This document shows, in pieces, positions 1 through 6,988 of a stretch of 11,008 nucleotides of DNA (its first letter is position 1; each line of letters starts with the position of its first letter). Position numbers and translations under genes: made by a program. The notes under the pieces were generated by a model that ran no database searches, had not been told where the DNA came from, and saw nothing but the letters and a program-made list of their open reading frames with translations. The stretch is from Chitinispirillaceae bacterium (GTDB taxonomy: Bacteria > Fibrobacterota > Chitinivibrionia > Chitinivibrionales > Chitinispirillaceae): positions 1 through 11,008 of the forward strand of contig JAFGOU010000353.1 of NCBI GenBank assembly GCA_016926315.1, given 5' to 3'.

Positions 1-282
1 GCCGATATTGACGCAGAGAAATCCGCCCGGTGTAAGCGCCCGGAACATATGCGCCCACACCTTGTCGAGCTCCTGATGCATGGCTTCGAACGACGCGACG
101 CCGTCACCGGCATCCAGCGCTTGCGCCGTGTCTGGCGACAGACTGCGGAACAGTTCGTCCCACATTTCGATCATGGGGTAGGGCGGCGACGTGACCACGA
201 GATTGACGCTCCCGTCGGGGAGGTCCGCGCAGTTCCTGGAGTCCTGGATCAGGAGGGTATGGGTGGTTGATAACGGTGGCAT
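1..282 (-). CDS. Site-specific DNA methyltransferase, beta class (N4-cytosine/N6-adenine type), N-terminal fragment
   Basis: The minus strand reads from an ATG at 282 through 94 uninterrupted codons to the window edge, so the gene is truncated by the window, not broken. Residues 31-35 are TSPPY, the catalytic motif IV of amino-methyltransferases that use S-adenosylmethionine to methylate cytosine N4 or adenine N6 in DNA. It is preceded by the usual hydrophobic strand (DGSVNLVV) and an early DS (residues 14-15). Residues 85-94 (TPGGFLCVNI) match the strand-forming region that follows in PF01555 proteins. Motif IV near the N-terminus means the target recognition and SAM-binding parts should lie beyond base 1, as in the beta class. 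SPPY favours N4-cytosine but does not prove it. An AGGA lies 6 nt before the ATG. No restriction gene is visible, so orphan versus restriction-modification status is open. Confidence 0.9.
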   Translation of the reverse strand, partial: MPPLSTTHTLLIQDSRNCADLPDGSVNLVVTSPPYPMIEMWDELFRSLSPDTAQALDAGDGVASFEAMHQELDKVWAHMFRALTPGGFLCVNIG

Positions 283-389
283 GGATATTCCTGTCTAAAA
301 AAGCGTGACCACGGATCAAAAACAACATCACGAGTGAAAACCATTTGCACTTCCGTTTTTATCCGCGCAATCTTTGTTTTCCGTGTAGA

Positions 390-428
390 CCTGTGCTGAG
401 CCGAGTTTACCCTGAGCCAGCCGAAGGG
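390..428 (-). repeat. Dispersed intergenic repeat of the CCCTTCG...GGCTCAGG type
   Basis: On the minus strand this segment begins CCCTTCGGCTGGCTCAGGG and continues to a second GGCTCAG and a terminal ACAGG. It matches, from memory, the widespread short intergenic repeat whose core is CCCTTCGACAGGCTCAGGG, found in many environmental bacterial genomes. It lies between the SDR gene and the methyltransferase gene, in about 200 nt with no convincing gene. Family assignment is by recognition, not by a search. Confidence 0.6.
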
Positions 429-486
429 AAGCATTCGCGTTCACGCTTTTGACTTTTAACGAAAAAAATACCGTTCACACCTTCCC

Positions 487-1371
487 CTACCGCACGTACG
501 CCAGACGCGCGAGCTCTTCCCGGATGGGAAGCGGCGCATACCCCAGGCCAAACGCCTTCGAGCTGTCGAAGGAAACGTCCGGCGGCCGCGGCGCCGCACT
601 GGCGACCTCCCGTTGCAGCGCGCCCCTGATCCGGGGGTGCTCGATCCCAAGTGCGGCAGCGACCGTCATTCCGAACTCGTATCGCGATAGCCGTTCCCTG
701 CCGCCGAGATGGACGATACCGCGCACCTTTTCGAGTGCAAGAAGGATACCCTGCGCCACCGATGCCCCGCATGCCGGTGTCCGGTACTCATCGGTAAACA
801 GCGTGATCTCACGGCCCTCACGGAACGCGGCGATCATGGGCTGGATGAACGAGCTTGCGCCGGGTGGGACATCGCCATACATGAGCGGTACCCGGCAGAT
901 ACAGAGGTCTGCGCAACGGAAGCGCATCCCTTCTTCAGCTTCGAGCTTATGTTCGCCATAAATGCCGATCGGGCAGGGGGCGCTTTCTTCGTTATAGGGC
1001 GGATGGGTGCCGTCGAACACGAGATCGGTGGAAACAAAAATGCACGGTATCCCCCTTTCGCCGCACTGGCGTGCAATGGAGAACGACGCCTCGACATTGA
1101 TCCTGCGCGACTCAAGGGGCCGCTCCTGGCAGTCGTTGGGATTGACCATGGCAGCGCAGTGGATCACGGCGTCCGGAGTCGTTGACAAAAAATGAAGAGC
1201 GATCGCTTCGGGATCGGTCAGGTCGCACTGGTGCGCGACAACGCCTTCGACCGCGACCGGACGCGTGCGTGAAACGCCGGTCACCTGATACAAACCGGTC
1301 GCGGCGTTACAGAGGTTCCACCCCAGAAAACCGGCCGCGCCGGTGATTAAAAGCTTTTTCCGTTCCGCCAT
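487..1371 (-). CDS. NAD(P)-dependent sugar-nucleotide reductase/epimerase, RmlD-like extended SDR
   Basis: The 294-residue product is a complete extended short-chain dehydrogenase. Residues 11-17 (GAAGFLG) are the Rossmann GxxGxxG motif for NAD(P). Residues 114-121 (STDLVFDG) match the conserved STDYVFDG strand of RmlD, and Y138/K142 in YGEHK form the YxxxK catalytic pair. The C-terminal RPPDVSFDSSKA segment fits the RP-N-L-K region of RmlD_sub_bind (PF04321). RmlD reduces dTDP-4-keto-L-rhamnose in the cytoplasm, but related members act on other sugar nucleotides or on other substrates. No rmlABC genes are nearby, so the substrate is unassigned. The start ATG lies only 9 nt after the DUF401 gene stop, with a weak CGGGA before it, suggesting co-transcription and translational coupling with that gene. 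A T7 run lies about 20 nt past its stop, but I see no good stem before it. Confidence 0.88.
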   Translation of the reverse strand: MAERKKLLITGAAGFLGWNLCNAATGLYQVTGVSRTRPVAVEGVVAHQCDLTDPEAIALHFLSTTPDAVIHCAAMVNPNDCQERPLESRRINVEASFSIARQCGERGIPCIFVSTDLVFDGTHPPYNEESAPCPIGIYGEHKLEAEEGMRFRCADLCICRVPLMYGDVPPGASSFIQPMIAAFREGREITLFTDEYRTPACGASVAQGILLALEKVRGIVHLGGRERLSRYEFGMTVAAALGIEHPRIRGALQREVASAAPRPPDVSFDSSKAFGLGYAPLPIREELARLAYVR

Positions 1372-1380
1372 GGTCCCGTT

Positions 1381-2655
1381 TTATCTGATGAAAAGGTAGT
1401 AGCCGCCGCACAGAAGCACCATCGCTATTGCCACAAGCAGAGACGGTTTCCATAGAAACCGGTAGGTGGCGCGGAGGCTGGTCTTGAAATACTCCTTGGT
1501 CACCAGTAAACAGATATGCACCGGTGAGAGCATCTGTCCGAGATGTCCGGACACAAAGGCGAGCGACGTAGTCGCCAGAAGCTCGTTCGTCGGAGGGTGC
1601 TGCCCAAGGAGCGCGAAAATAATGGGAAAACTTGCGCCCACAAACCCGACGGCGATGCCGGTCACCATACCCGAGATAAAAGGAATAATGGCGGCGATAA
1701 GGACGAACGGGATGCCCATCGCGATACATTCGTCGCGCATGAGCGAGACCAGCGTGGTCGCGCCATGGTTGACCGGCATCCTGAGGCACGCGGAAAACAG
1801 CAGGGCTCCAGCCACGACCAGCATGAGCGACCAGGTGGCGGGTTTCGTGAGAAGGGCAAGGGTTTTCCCGAACGCTGCGCGGTCGGCCGCCCCGACCCAT
1901 GCGATGACCATGATGAGGCCGGCCAGCATGGCATACAGGTTGGCGAGGGACGACGGAACGCCGGTTACGGGGAGAAGCGCAGACCCGGCGATCGAGAACG
2001 TGACCAAGACGGCCACAGGCCCGAGCGTTGAAAGGATATCGCACGGCCGTTGAAGACGGTCGGTGTCATGGATTTCCCGGTGCGGCACCCTGCGCAACAG
2101 GAACCAGTACCCGCCGAACGCCATTGCAACGGTAAAGGGAAGCTGCACCAGGAAGAACACGCCGATGGGCAGGCCGCTGTACTGTACGGCCAGGATAACG
2201 CCCGGATAGAGGGGCCACCAGTACTCCCAGATATGCCGGAACCAGTAGTTGATTGCGGTTTTATGATCGGCTTTCAGGCGATGGTCATTGTCGGCCGACG
2301 CGACCATGGGCGCGGAAAAGAGCGCACCGCCGGGCATGGGCAGGAGACCGATGAGCGCGGGAAGGCCGGCAAAGAGCAGCCGGTCGCTCTTGAGCCATGA
2401 TCTGAAGGCATTTACGGTTTTTTCCATCCTGCCCGATGAGGACAACACTCCGCTGAAAATGAGGAGCAACAGAATCACGCACAGGAGCAGGATGTTCACC
2501 GGAAGAGCAAGCGCCGACAGGACCTGGATGCACGCGCCGGGGTCACCGCCGCTCCATGCAGCGAGCGCAATCGTGCACGCGATCATGGAAATGCCAAGCG
2601 GAATGCGCAGCCGTGACAGGATAAGGATCGCGGAAAAAGCGATACCGACTTTCAC
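1381..2655 (-). CDS. DUF401 family integral membrane protein (putative transporter)
   Basis: The product is very hydrophobic, with about ten predicted membrane segments, and carries sequences I recognise from the DUF401 family: ALIGLLPMPGGALFSAPMV near residues 100-118, then a NYWFRHIWEYWWPLYPG block near 135-151. C-terminally there is a glycine-rich pair of helices (ISGMVTGIAVGFVGASFP) and a conserved SFVSGHLGQMLSPVH-like segment. DUF401 belongs to the ion-transporter type superfamily; the substrate is unknown. The coordinates use the GTG at 2655, the first standard start codon after an in-frame TAG at 2692-2694. No ribosome site precedes that GTG. A strong GAGGAGG at 2696-2702 sits 10 nt before an in-frame CTG at 2683-2685, and starting there would add ten residues (ESFIALPAFV after the initiator), completing the first membrane helix. 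The true start may therefore be 2685. The downstream SDR gene follows after 9 nt. Confidence 0.85.
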   Translation of the reverse strand: MKVGIAFSAILILSRLRIPLGISMIACTIALAAWSGGDPGACIQVLSALALPVNILLLCVILLLLIFSGVLSSSGRMEKTVNAFRSWLKSDRLLFAGLPALIGLLPMPGGALFSAPMVASADNDHRLKADHKTAINYWFRHIWEYWWPLYPGVILAVQYSGLPIGVFFLVQLPFTVAMAFGGYWFLLRRVPHREIHDTDRLQRPCDILSTLGPVAVLVTFSIAGSALLPVTGVPSSLANLYAMLAGLIMVIAWVGAADRAAFGKTLALLTKPATWSLMLVVAGALLFSACLRMPVNHGATTLVSLMRDECIAMGIPFVLIAAIIPFISGMVTGIAVGFVGASFPIIFALLGQHPPTNELLATTSLAFVSGHLGQMLSPVHICLLVTKEYFKTSLRATYRFLWKPSLLVAIAMVLLCGGYYLFIR

Positions 2656-2695
2656 GAATGCGGGTAGTGCAATGAACGATTCCAGAAGGTTCTAT

Positions 2696-2702
2696 CCTCC
2701 TC
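2696..2702 (-). promoter_or_regulatory. Strong Shine-Dalgarno site GAGGAGG upstream of the DUF401 gene
   Basis: The minus strand has GAGGAGG, the best ribosome site in the window. Ten nucleotides downstream is CTG (2683-2685), in frame with the DUF401 gene. The annotated-type GTG at 2655 is 40 nt away. No ATG, GTG or TTG lies in frame between them, so the site decides for a non-standard start unless a base is wrong. Confidence 0.6.
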
Positions 2703-2748
2703 GCATTGTTCCTGGCGCCGTGATGCCGGGTGCCATGTCACGAGACTA

Positions 2749-2777
2749 TTGAAAATACAACGCGCAGAAACCATACT
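2749..2777 (+). promoter_or_regulatory. Putative sigma-70 promoter for the Cache-like membrane protein gene
   Basis: TTGAAA (2749-2754, five of six consensus bases) is followed by a 17-nt spacer and CATACT (2772-2777, four of six). The predicted start near 2784 gives a leader of roughly 58 nt before the ATG at 2842. It lies in the divergent gap between the DUF401 gene and this gene. Confidence 0.45.
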
Positions 2778-2828
2778 ACATTTCTGTTTTGGGGGTTGAT
2801 GTCAGGAACCTTTGGTGCTTCTTCGTTT

Positions 2829-2834
2829 GAGGGG
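2829..2834 (+). promoter_or_regulatory. Ribosome binding site deciding the start at 2842
   Basis: GAGGGG ends 7 nt before the ATG at 2842. The open frame extends 30 nt further upstream to a TTG at 2812 that has no such site. The 2842 start also puts the hydrophobic signal segment at the very N-terminus. Confidence 0.6.
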
Positions 2835-2841
2835 ACAGCCT

Positions 2842-4236
2842 ATGATACCTTGTTTTCTCCGCATGGTCGGATCGGTGGTGATGCTGTGCACAGGGCTGTT
2901 ATTCGCGCAATCGCCAGCCTCCTCCCTGTCCGAAAGCATGCATGAATTCATGACCACGCTCGAAGAACTGTCGAATTCGACGGTCCTGCGCTCGGACGAC
3001 ACCTACTTTGTAAACGACTTGTTCCTCTCAATCTCCCGACAGAACCCGACCATCATTTCGGTGACCAGAATGACTCCGGAGGGAATCGTTACCAATCGCG
3101 TGACGGCGCGCGGCATCGGCGCGGCCCGAAAAAACGTTTCGGGTGAACGATGGTTCGGCGTCGTATGCGCGAGCATGCAGCCCTATGCGAACCTGTTGAC
3201 CGAATCTTCCGGCAGGATTTCCCTGTTGTGCGCCTGGCCGCTGGTCGACGACTCGGCACAACCACCTCTCCTTGCCGGCATTTTTTCGGTAAAAATCAAT
3301 GTCCGGGAACTGCTCGCTTCACTCCTGAAATACGAGAGCGGCGCGGTTTCCGCACTCCACGGCACAACGACGCTCTTCAGCCGTGGTTGGCGGGAAGGCA
3401 AATCCTATCGCGAAGAGGTCCTGTGGTTGACAAAAACCAACCGTATCACGGTCCGATATCAGGAAAAAGCGTTCACCTCTGACAGGGGCGAAACCGGCCT
3501 CACGGATACCGCCTCCGTCCCGGTACCGGGCGGCCATGGCAAACAGGCGCGTACTGCCGGGATGTCCGCGTCGATACCACCGGTTTCCGTAAAAGGAAAA
3601 TCGCTTTTCGAACACGAGTTGGATTCCCCGATAGCCATGGTTCCGGTAGTACATCCAACCGCGTTTACCGACTCTTTTCTGCTTGCATCGGACCTTCCGG
3701 CAGGCGCCTCCGGCAAAATGATCGTCATTGCGTCGCTAGCGGTTCTTACGCTGATCGCGATTCTCTTTGCCCTCGTTGCCGCCATCCGTCTGATGCCGAA
3801 AAGGAATGAGGCGCATGCCATTTCCCGCATCCTTTCCCCGGGGCCGATCGATGCCATCGTGATTCCCGGTGACAGCGCCATGGTGATTGACAGCCGCGCA
3901 GAAATCTCCTCGGCGGAACGGGAAACAAAGCAGCTTCCCGCGATCAGGGAGCTCATCGCGGAATCGTCGCGAAAGCTGAAATTCATGGACGGCGGTATCG
4001 ATCCCGCACTGCGGGCACACCTGCTCAAGGGGATCCATGAAAACCTGTCACTCTGGGTAAGCGCCGAAATCAGCCATCTTTCCGGTCATCTTGCCGCTTT
4101 GTCGGAATCCATCAGGGCGTGCGAAGCCATGAATGGGAACGCTCCGGAATTGCAGGTACTCAGGTATGAAATTGAACGGATTATCGAGGAACTCCAGTGC
4201 GTGGACCGGAAAATTCCAAGCGGCTTTTTCAGTTGA
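2842..4236 (+). CDS. Membrane-anchored periplasmic sensor-like protein with a Cache-like domain, function unknown
   Basis: I do not recognise a named family. From the ATG at 2842 the product has 464 residues. Residues about 4-21 form an uncleaved or cleaved signal helix. Residues about 35-155 have features of a single Cache (sPDC-type) ligand-binding domain: a helix, a PTIISVTRMTPEG strand-turn, ERWFG, a YANLLT segment and GIFSVKINVREL closing the sheet. A low-complexity linker rich in Ser, Pro and Thr follows. Residues about 293-316 (MIVIASLAVLTLIAILFALVAAI) are a clear membrane helix, then a basic RLMPKR stop-transfer. The cytoplasmic tail, about 364-464, is mostly helical with no recognisable kinase, GGDEF, HAMP or chemoreceptor signalling motif. 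Topology is therefore periplasmic sensor, one helix, short cytoplasmic output. The gene has its own promoter and converges on folD, so it is probably monocistronic. Sensor function is inference from the domain pattern only. Confidence 0.7.
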   Translation: MIPCFLRMVGSVVMLCTGLLFAQSPASSLSESMHEFMTTLEELSNSTVLRSDDTYFVNDLFLSISRQNPTIISVTRMTPEGIVTNRVTARGIGAARKNVSGERWFGVVCASMQPYANLLTESSGRISLLCAWPLVDDSAQPPLLAGIFSVKINVRELLASLLKYESGAVSALHGTTTLFSRGWREGKSYREEVLWLTKTNRITVRYQEKAFTSDRGETGLTDTASVPVPGGHGKQARTAGMSASIPPVSVKGKSLFEHELDSPIAMVPVVHPTAFTDSFLLASDLPAGASGKMIVIASLAVLTLIAILFALVAAIRLMPKRNEAHAISRILSPGPIDAIVIPGDSAMVIDSRAEISSAERETKQLPAIRELIAESSRKLKFMDGGIDPALRAHLLKGIHENLSLWVSAEISHLSGHLAALSESIRACEAMNGNAPELQVLRYEIERIIEELQCVDRKIPSGFFS

Positions 4237-4241
4237 CTTAC

Positions 4242-4259
4242 GCGGCAACGGGATGCCGC
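4242..4259. terminator. Small hairpin between convergent genes
   Basis: GCGGCA (4242-4247) pairs perfectly with TGCCGC (4254-4259) around a six-base loop, inside the 28-nt gap between the stop of the plus-strand gene and the stop of folD. No U-tract follows on either strand, so it is at best a weak bidirectional terminator or a pause site. Confidence 0.35.
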
Positions 4260-4264
4260 AACGG

Positions 4265-5110
4265 TTACGGCCTCTTTTCCGCGGCTTCCATGGTCTGGGT
4301 AATGAGCATGGCAATGGTCATGGGACCGACCCCGCCGGGAACCGGCGTATAGGCGCAGCAGTGCGGCCGTGCGGCTTCGAGGTCCACGTCGCCGACACCG
4401 CCGGGATGGTATCCGGCGTCGATGATCACCGCGCCCTCCCGTATCCAGTCACCCTTAATGAACTTCGGCCTGCCCACCGCGCCGACGACAATGTCGGCCT
4501 GCCGTACCAGGTCGGGCAGCATCTGCGTTTTTGAATGGCAGATGGTGACCGTGGCGTTGCGGTTGAGCAACATGAGGGCCATTGGTTTGCCGAGAATGGG
4601 GCTCCTGCCGACCACCACCGCCTGCTTGCCTTCACACGCAATACCATAGTGGTCGAGGATCTTCATGATGCCGGCCGGCGTCGCGCTGCCGTAGGCGCGT
4701 TCACCCATGGCCATGCGGCCGAAACCGAGGCAGGTCACGCCGTCAACGTCCTTGTCGAGCGCTATCGCGTCGAATGCGGCACGCTCGTCGATCTGCCGCG
4801 GCACCGGATGCTGGAGCAGTATGCCGTGGACAAGGGGGTCGCTGTTCAGAGCGGTGATCTCCGCGAGCAGGTCGTCGGTAGTCGCCGTATCGGGAAGCAC
4901 GATCCGTCGAGATTCCATGCCTACCCGGTTGCAGGCGTTGCCCTTCATTTTTACATAGGTTGCCGATGCCGGATCGTTTCCGACCAGAACGGTTGCAAGC
5001 ACCGGCACGCTGCCGCCGCATCTCTTCTTGTATGCCTGCACCCGGACCTTCAATTCCCCTTCCATCCGGAGTGAAAGGGCCTTGCCGTCGAGAACCGTCG
5101 GCGATGTCAT
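4265..5110 (-). CDS. folD: Bifunctional methylenetetrahydrofolate dehydrogenase / methenyltetrahydrofolate cyclohydrolase
   Basis: FolD interconverts 5,10-methylene-, 5,10-methenyl- and 10-formyl-tetrahydrofolate in the cytoplasm, supplying one-carbon units for purine and formyl-Met synthesis. The 281-residue product has family length. Visible signatures are Y52 and K56 in YVKMK (the cyclohydrolase Tyr/Lys), Q100 in ILLQHPVP, D124 in KDVDG, the NAD(P)-binding GRSPILGKP at 168-176, VTICHSKT at 188-195, and [14 protein letters not shown] near the C-terminus. Two variants stand out: QHPVP instead of the common QLPLP, and ATPAG instead of PCTP-G. The catalytic residues are intact, so it should be active. 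The start is ATG 5110, preceded by AAGGAG with 8-nt spacing; the open frame extends 12 codons upstream without support. The gene follows the lipoprotein gene after 44 nt and is probably co-transcribed with it. Confidence 0.97.
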   Translation of the reverse strand: MTSPTVLDGKALSLRMEGELKVRVQAYKKRCGGSVPVLATVLVGNDPASATYVKMKGNACNRVGMESRRIVLPDTATTDDLLAEITALNSDPLVHGILLQHPVPRQIDERAAFDAIALDKDVDGVTCLGFGRMAMGERAYGSATPAGIMKILDHYGIACEGKQAVVVGRSPILGKPMALMLLNRNATVTICHSKTQMLPDLVRQADIVVGAVGRPKFIKGDWIREGAVIIDAGYHPGGVGDVDLEAARPHCCAYTPVPGGVGPMTIAMLITQTMEAAEKRP

Positions 5111-5154
5111 CGGGAATGCTCCTTGGTTCGTTTGATGTTGCTGCAACGGCGTTT

Positions 5155-5919
5155 TCAGTACCGCCGTCCCCTGGTTGAAACCGGCTGTTTCGCCGGAAAA
5201 GCGTCCTTGACCGCACAGCTCAGTGCGCGGATGACGGGCGGCGCGAACAGGTTTTTTGAAAAATGTACAAGATCTTCCCGCTTCGCTTTTTCATGTTTAA
5301 GCAGAGAATAAAAAAGCGGTTTCCTGCTCACGCCCGTTCCTGTTTGATTATATACCATTTTTCCGTTTCGGTCCCAGACCTGAAGGCTGATCGCTGCCTG
5401 TGCCAGGCAGTCGAACGGGCGATCGTAACTCCGACCGAATTTGTCGCCCCGCCACCCGCTTTTTTTGCTGACGGTCTCTTTCACCGACGCCTGGAGCGGC
5501 AGAATGACGATATCCACAGAGCACTGCTCGGCGATCGAACGGATGTGGTCCGCAAGGCGCCCGGGTGAACCGATATCGGCCATGATTTCCGATCTGAACG
5601 CCCGTTCCGGTGTCTGGACGCTGCAATCCGTACGCGCAACCTGCAGGACCCTGAAACGCTGCGCTATTTCATACTGCATCAGTGCGTTCACCACTTCGAT
5701 GTAAAAAAGGTGATTCTGCGGAGGCAGGCGCAGCGAATGGGTCTGATCGACCATTGTTATGTTCAGTTTTTCAAGAGGGAGGTACAGCGATACGTTGTTC
5801 GAGTCCGAGAGACAATCCTCGTACGCCGCGTTACCGGACGGCGCACGCATCGACGGCAGGCATGAAGCGAGCAGCCAGATCCAGGGAAGCGGCAGACAGA
5901 GGACGGGATGGATCCGCAT
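5155..5919 (-). CDS. Putative outer-membrane or periplasmic lipoprotein, function unknown
   Basis: From the ATG at 5919 the 254-residue product begins [20 protein letters not shown]: a short basic start, a hydrophobic core and the lipobox LASC with the acylated Cys at position 20. Signal peptidase II processing is therefore likely. The reading frame is open to a GTG at 5982, but that start would bury the signal. The mature part shows an alternating alpha/beta pattern. A buried strand (VDIVILPLQ) and a later strand ([22 protein letters not shown]) resemble the core of lipoproteins with a CsgG/LpoB-type alpha/beta fold. That comparison is inference, and no family is recognised. There is no strong ribosome site; GGGAGA is 15 nt upstream. 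It precedes folD by 44 nt in the same direction, with no obvious functional link. Confidence 0.75.
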   Translation of the reverse strand: MRIHPVLCLPLPWIWLLASCLPSMRAPSGNAAYEDCLSDSNNVSLYLPLEKLNITMVDQTHSLRLPPQNHLFYIEVVNALMQYEIAQRFRVLQVARTDCSVQTPERAFRSEIMADIGSPGRLADHIRSIAEQCSVDIVILPLQASVKETVSKKSGWRGDKFGRSYDRPFDCLAQAAISLQVWDRNGKMVYNQTGTGVSRKPLFYSLLKHEKAKREDLVHFSKNLFAPPVIRALSCAVKDAFPAKQPVSTRGRRY

Positions 5920-6003
5920 GACAGGAAAATAATATCTCCCGGCAACCTTTATCGCACCGGTTGAGCAAACAGCCACCCCCACAGCGCGAGGCTGTCATGA
6001 ACC

Positions 6004-6102
6004 ACCCGAAAGGGGCTCATTGTAAGGAAGCTGCCGCAAGGCAGCGACGTTTCCCCTGTCCCCGCGGCCGAAGGCCGTGGTCCTTCCGGAAAATGACGAA
6101 GG
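6004..6102 (+). other. Cluster of stable hairpins in a divergent intergenic region (candidate structured RNA)
   Basis: The 240-nt gap between the lipoprotein start and the glycosyltransferase holds no gene. Read on the plus strand, it contains CCC-GAAA-GGG (6005-6014), GCTGCC-GCAA-GGCAGC (6030-6045, a perfect six-pair stem), an eight-pair stem 6062-6069 with 6073-6080 closed by a GAA triloop and containing one G-U pair, and CCTTC with GAAGG (6082-6086 with 6098-6102). Two loops are GNRA tetraloops only in plus orientation, and the G-U pair would be A-C on the minus strand. Both facts favour a plus-strand RNA. I could not match it to a known riboswitch. No promoter upstream of it was convincing. 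Confidence 0.35.
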
Positions 6103-6124
6103 GTTCCTTGAAGGCGGGCATGAA

Positions 6125-6153
6125 TTGACGTCTTTGCGGCCTCATGCTATCTT
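6125..6153 (+). promoter_or_regulatory. Putative sigma-70 promoter of the glycosyltransferase gene
   Basis: TTGACG (6125-6130, five of six) is followed by a 17-nt spacer and TATCTT (6148-6153, four of six), with an extended -10 TG at 6145-6146. The expected transcription start, about 7 nt after the -10 box, coincides with the A of the ATG at 6160. Confidence 0.55.
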
Positions 6154-6159
6154 ATAACC

Positions 6160-6954
6160 ATGGCTCCACCTTCGAAAGCTCCTCCCTCTCTCGTGAGTAT
6201 TATTGTCTGTTCACGAAAGCCCCGGGAGTGGACACTGCATGAACGGAATGCGGCACGGACCGTCTCATTGCCTCATGAGTATATTCGGATCGACAATCAG
6301 ACGGGCAACCTGGGCATCTGCGCTGCCTATAACCTCGGGGTCCGCCGATCACATGGCGATATCCTGGTATTCGTGCATGAGGACGTTTTTTTCATGGAGA
6401 GCGGCTGGGGGGGGGTACTCAAAAACAAATTTGGTACAGACCCCGGCCTCGGACTCATCGGTGTAGCGGGGACACGCTACCTCTCTGCAGGCAGCATGGC
6501 GTGGACCGCTGCCGGACGGCCGTTCCTGCGCGGACGGGTGGTACACGAGCTTGACAACGGCAGTACCTTCGTCATGACCGCGTTTTCATTTGATAAATCA
6601 GATGCTGAGGTCGTGGCGATCGACGGCCTTTTTTTCGCCGTAAGACGTGAACTCTTCAATCGCGTCCGTTTCGATGAAGCGACCTTTGACCGGTTCCACT
6701 TCTACGATCTCGACCTTTCGATGCAGGTGGCCGAAACCCACCGGCTCCTGGTCACCTGGGACATTCTCGTCAAACACCTGTCCGGCGGAAATGCGGGCGA
6801 AGAGTGGCGTGCCGCAGGGAAAAAATTCCTGAACAAATACCGTAACCGCCTGCCGGTATCCTGTGATGGCGAAACGCCTGATCCGGCGCAAAAACCGCAG
6901 CTTGGCATCAATATCGACCTGAAGGGCAAAGTATCGCAGGAAATACTCTGCTGA
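6160..6954 (+). CDS. Family 2-like glycosyltransferase (Glyco_tranf_2_5 type)
   Basis: The 264-residue product has the GT-A layout. A first strand VSIIVCSRK (12-20) is followed by a strand-turn IRIDNQTGNLGICAAYNLG (42-60). LVFVHEDVFF (69-78) follows, in which HED takes the place of the DxD metal/nucleotide site. IDGLFFAVRRELF (154-166) is the acceptor-side motif, and FHFYDLDLSMQV (179-190) the ED-like catalytic region. This matches the PF13712 group of sugar transferases, which act in the cytoplasm on surface polysaccharide or glycoprotein glycans; donor and acceptor are unknown. No transmembrane helix is visible. The start has no Shine-Dalgarno and may be leaderless. Codons for Trp83-Gly84-Gly85-Val86 form a run of nine G. 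A hairpin terminator follows 35 nt after the stop, so the gene appears to be transcribed alone. Confidence 0.85.
   Translation: MAPPSKAPPSLVSIIVCSRKPREWTLHERNAARTVSLPHEYIRIDNQTGNLGICAAYNLGVRRSHGDILVFVHEDVFFMESGWGGVLKNKFGTDPGLGLIGVAGTRYLSAGSMAWTAAGRPFLRGRVVHELDNGSTFVMTAFSFDKSDAEVVAIDGLFFAVRRELFNRVRFDEATFDRFHFYDLDLSMQVAETHRLLVTWDILVKHLSGGNAGEEWRAAGKKFLNKYRNRLPVSCDGETPDPAQKPQLGINIDLKGKVSQEILC
6407..6415 (+). repeat. Nine-G homopolymer inside the glycosyltransferase gene
   Basis: Nine consecutive G at codons 83-86. Loss of one G brings in a TAG at 6464-6466 (about 101 residues). Gain of one G brings in a TGA at 6552-6554 (about 131 residues). Either change removes the acceptor and catalytic motifs. 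A T7 run lies 14 nt upstream. Confidence 0.9.
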
Positions 6955-6988
6955 AAGATTTACTCTGCAGCGAGTCATGCCTAATCTG

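Noticed and set aside
249..434. Minus-strand frame of 61 codons upstream of the methyltransferase
   Set aside because: It crosses the dispersed repeat, overlaps the real methyltransferase start in another frame and has no protein-like character.
462..468. Seven-T run (minus strand) after the SDR gene as a rho-independent terminator
   Set aside because: No stable stem precedes it; only the T run is visible.
1307..2044. Long minus-strand frame (245 codons) inside the DUF401 and SDR genes
   Set aside because: It lacks membrane or family features, is rich in Arg/His/Gly as expected of an out-of-frame reading of GC-rich DNA, and is covered by two genes with recognised families.
3459..4028. Minus-strand frame of 189 codons opposite the Cache-like gene
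   Set aside because: Antisense reading with no motifs; the plus-strand gene has signal, membrane helix, promoter and ribosome site.
5920..5982. Upstream GTG start extending the lipoprotein by 21 residues
   Set aside because: It would bury the signal peptide and lipobox; the ATG at 5919 places them normally.
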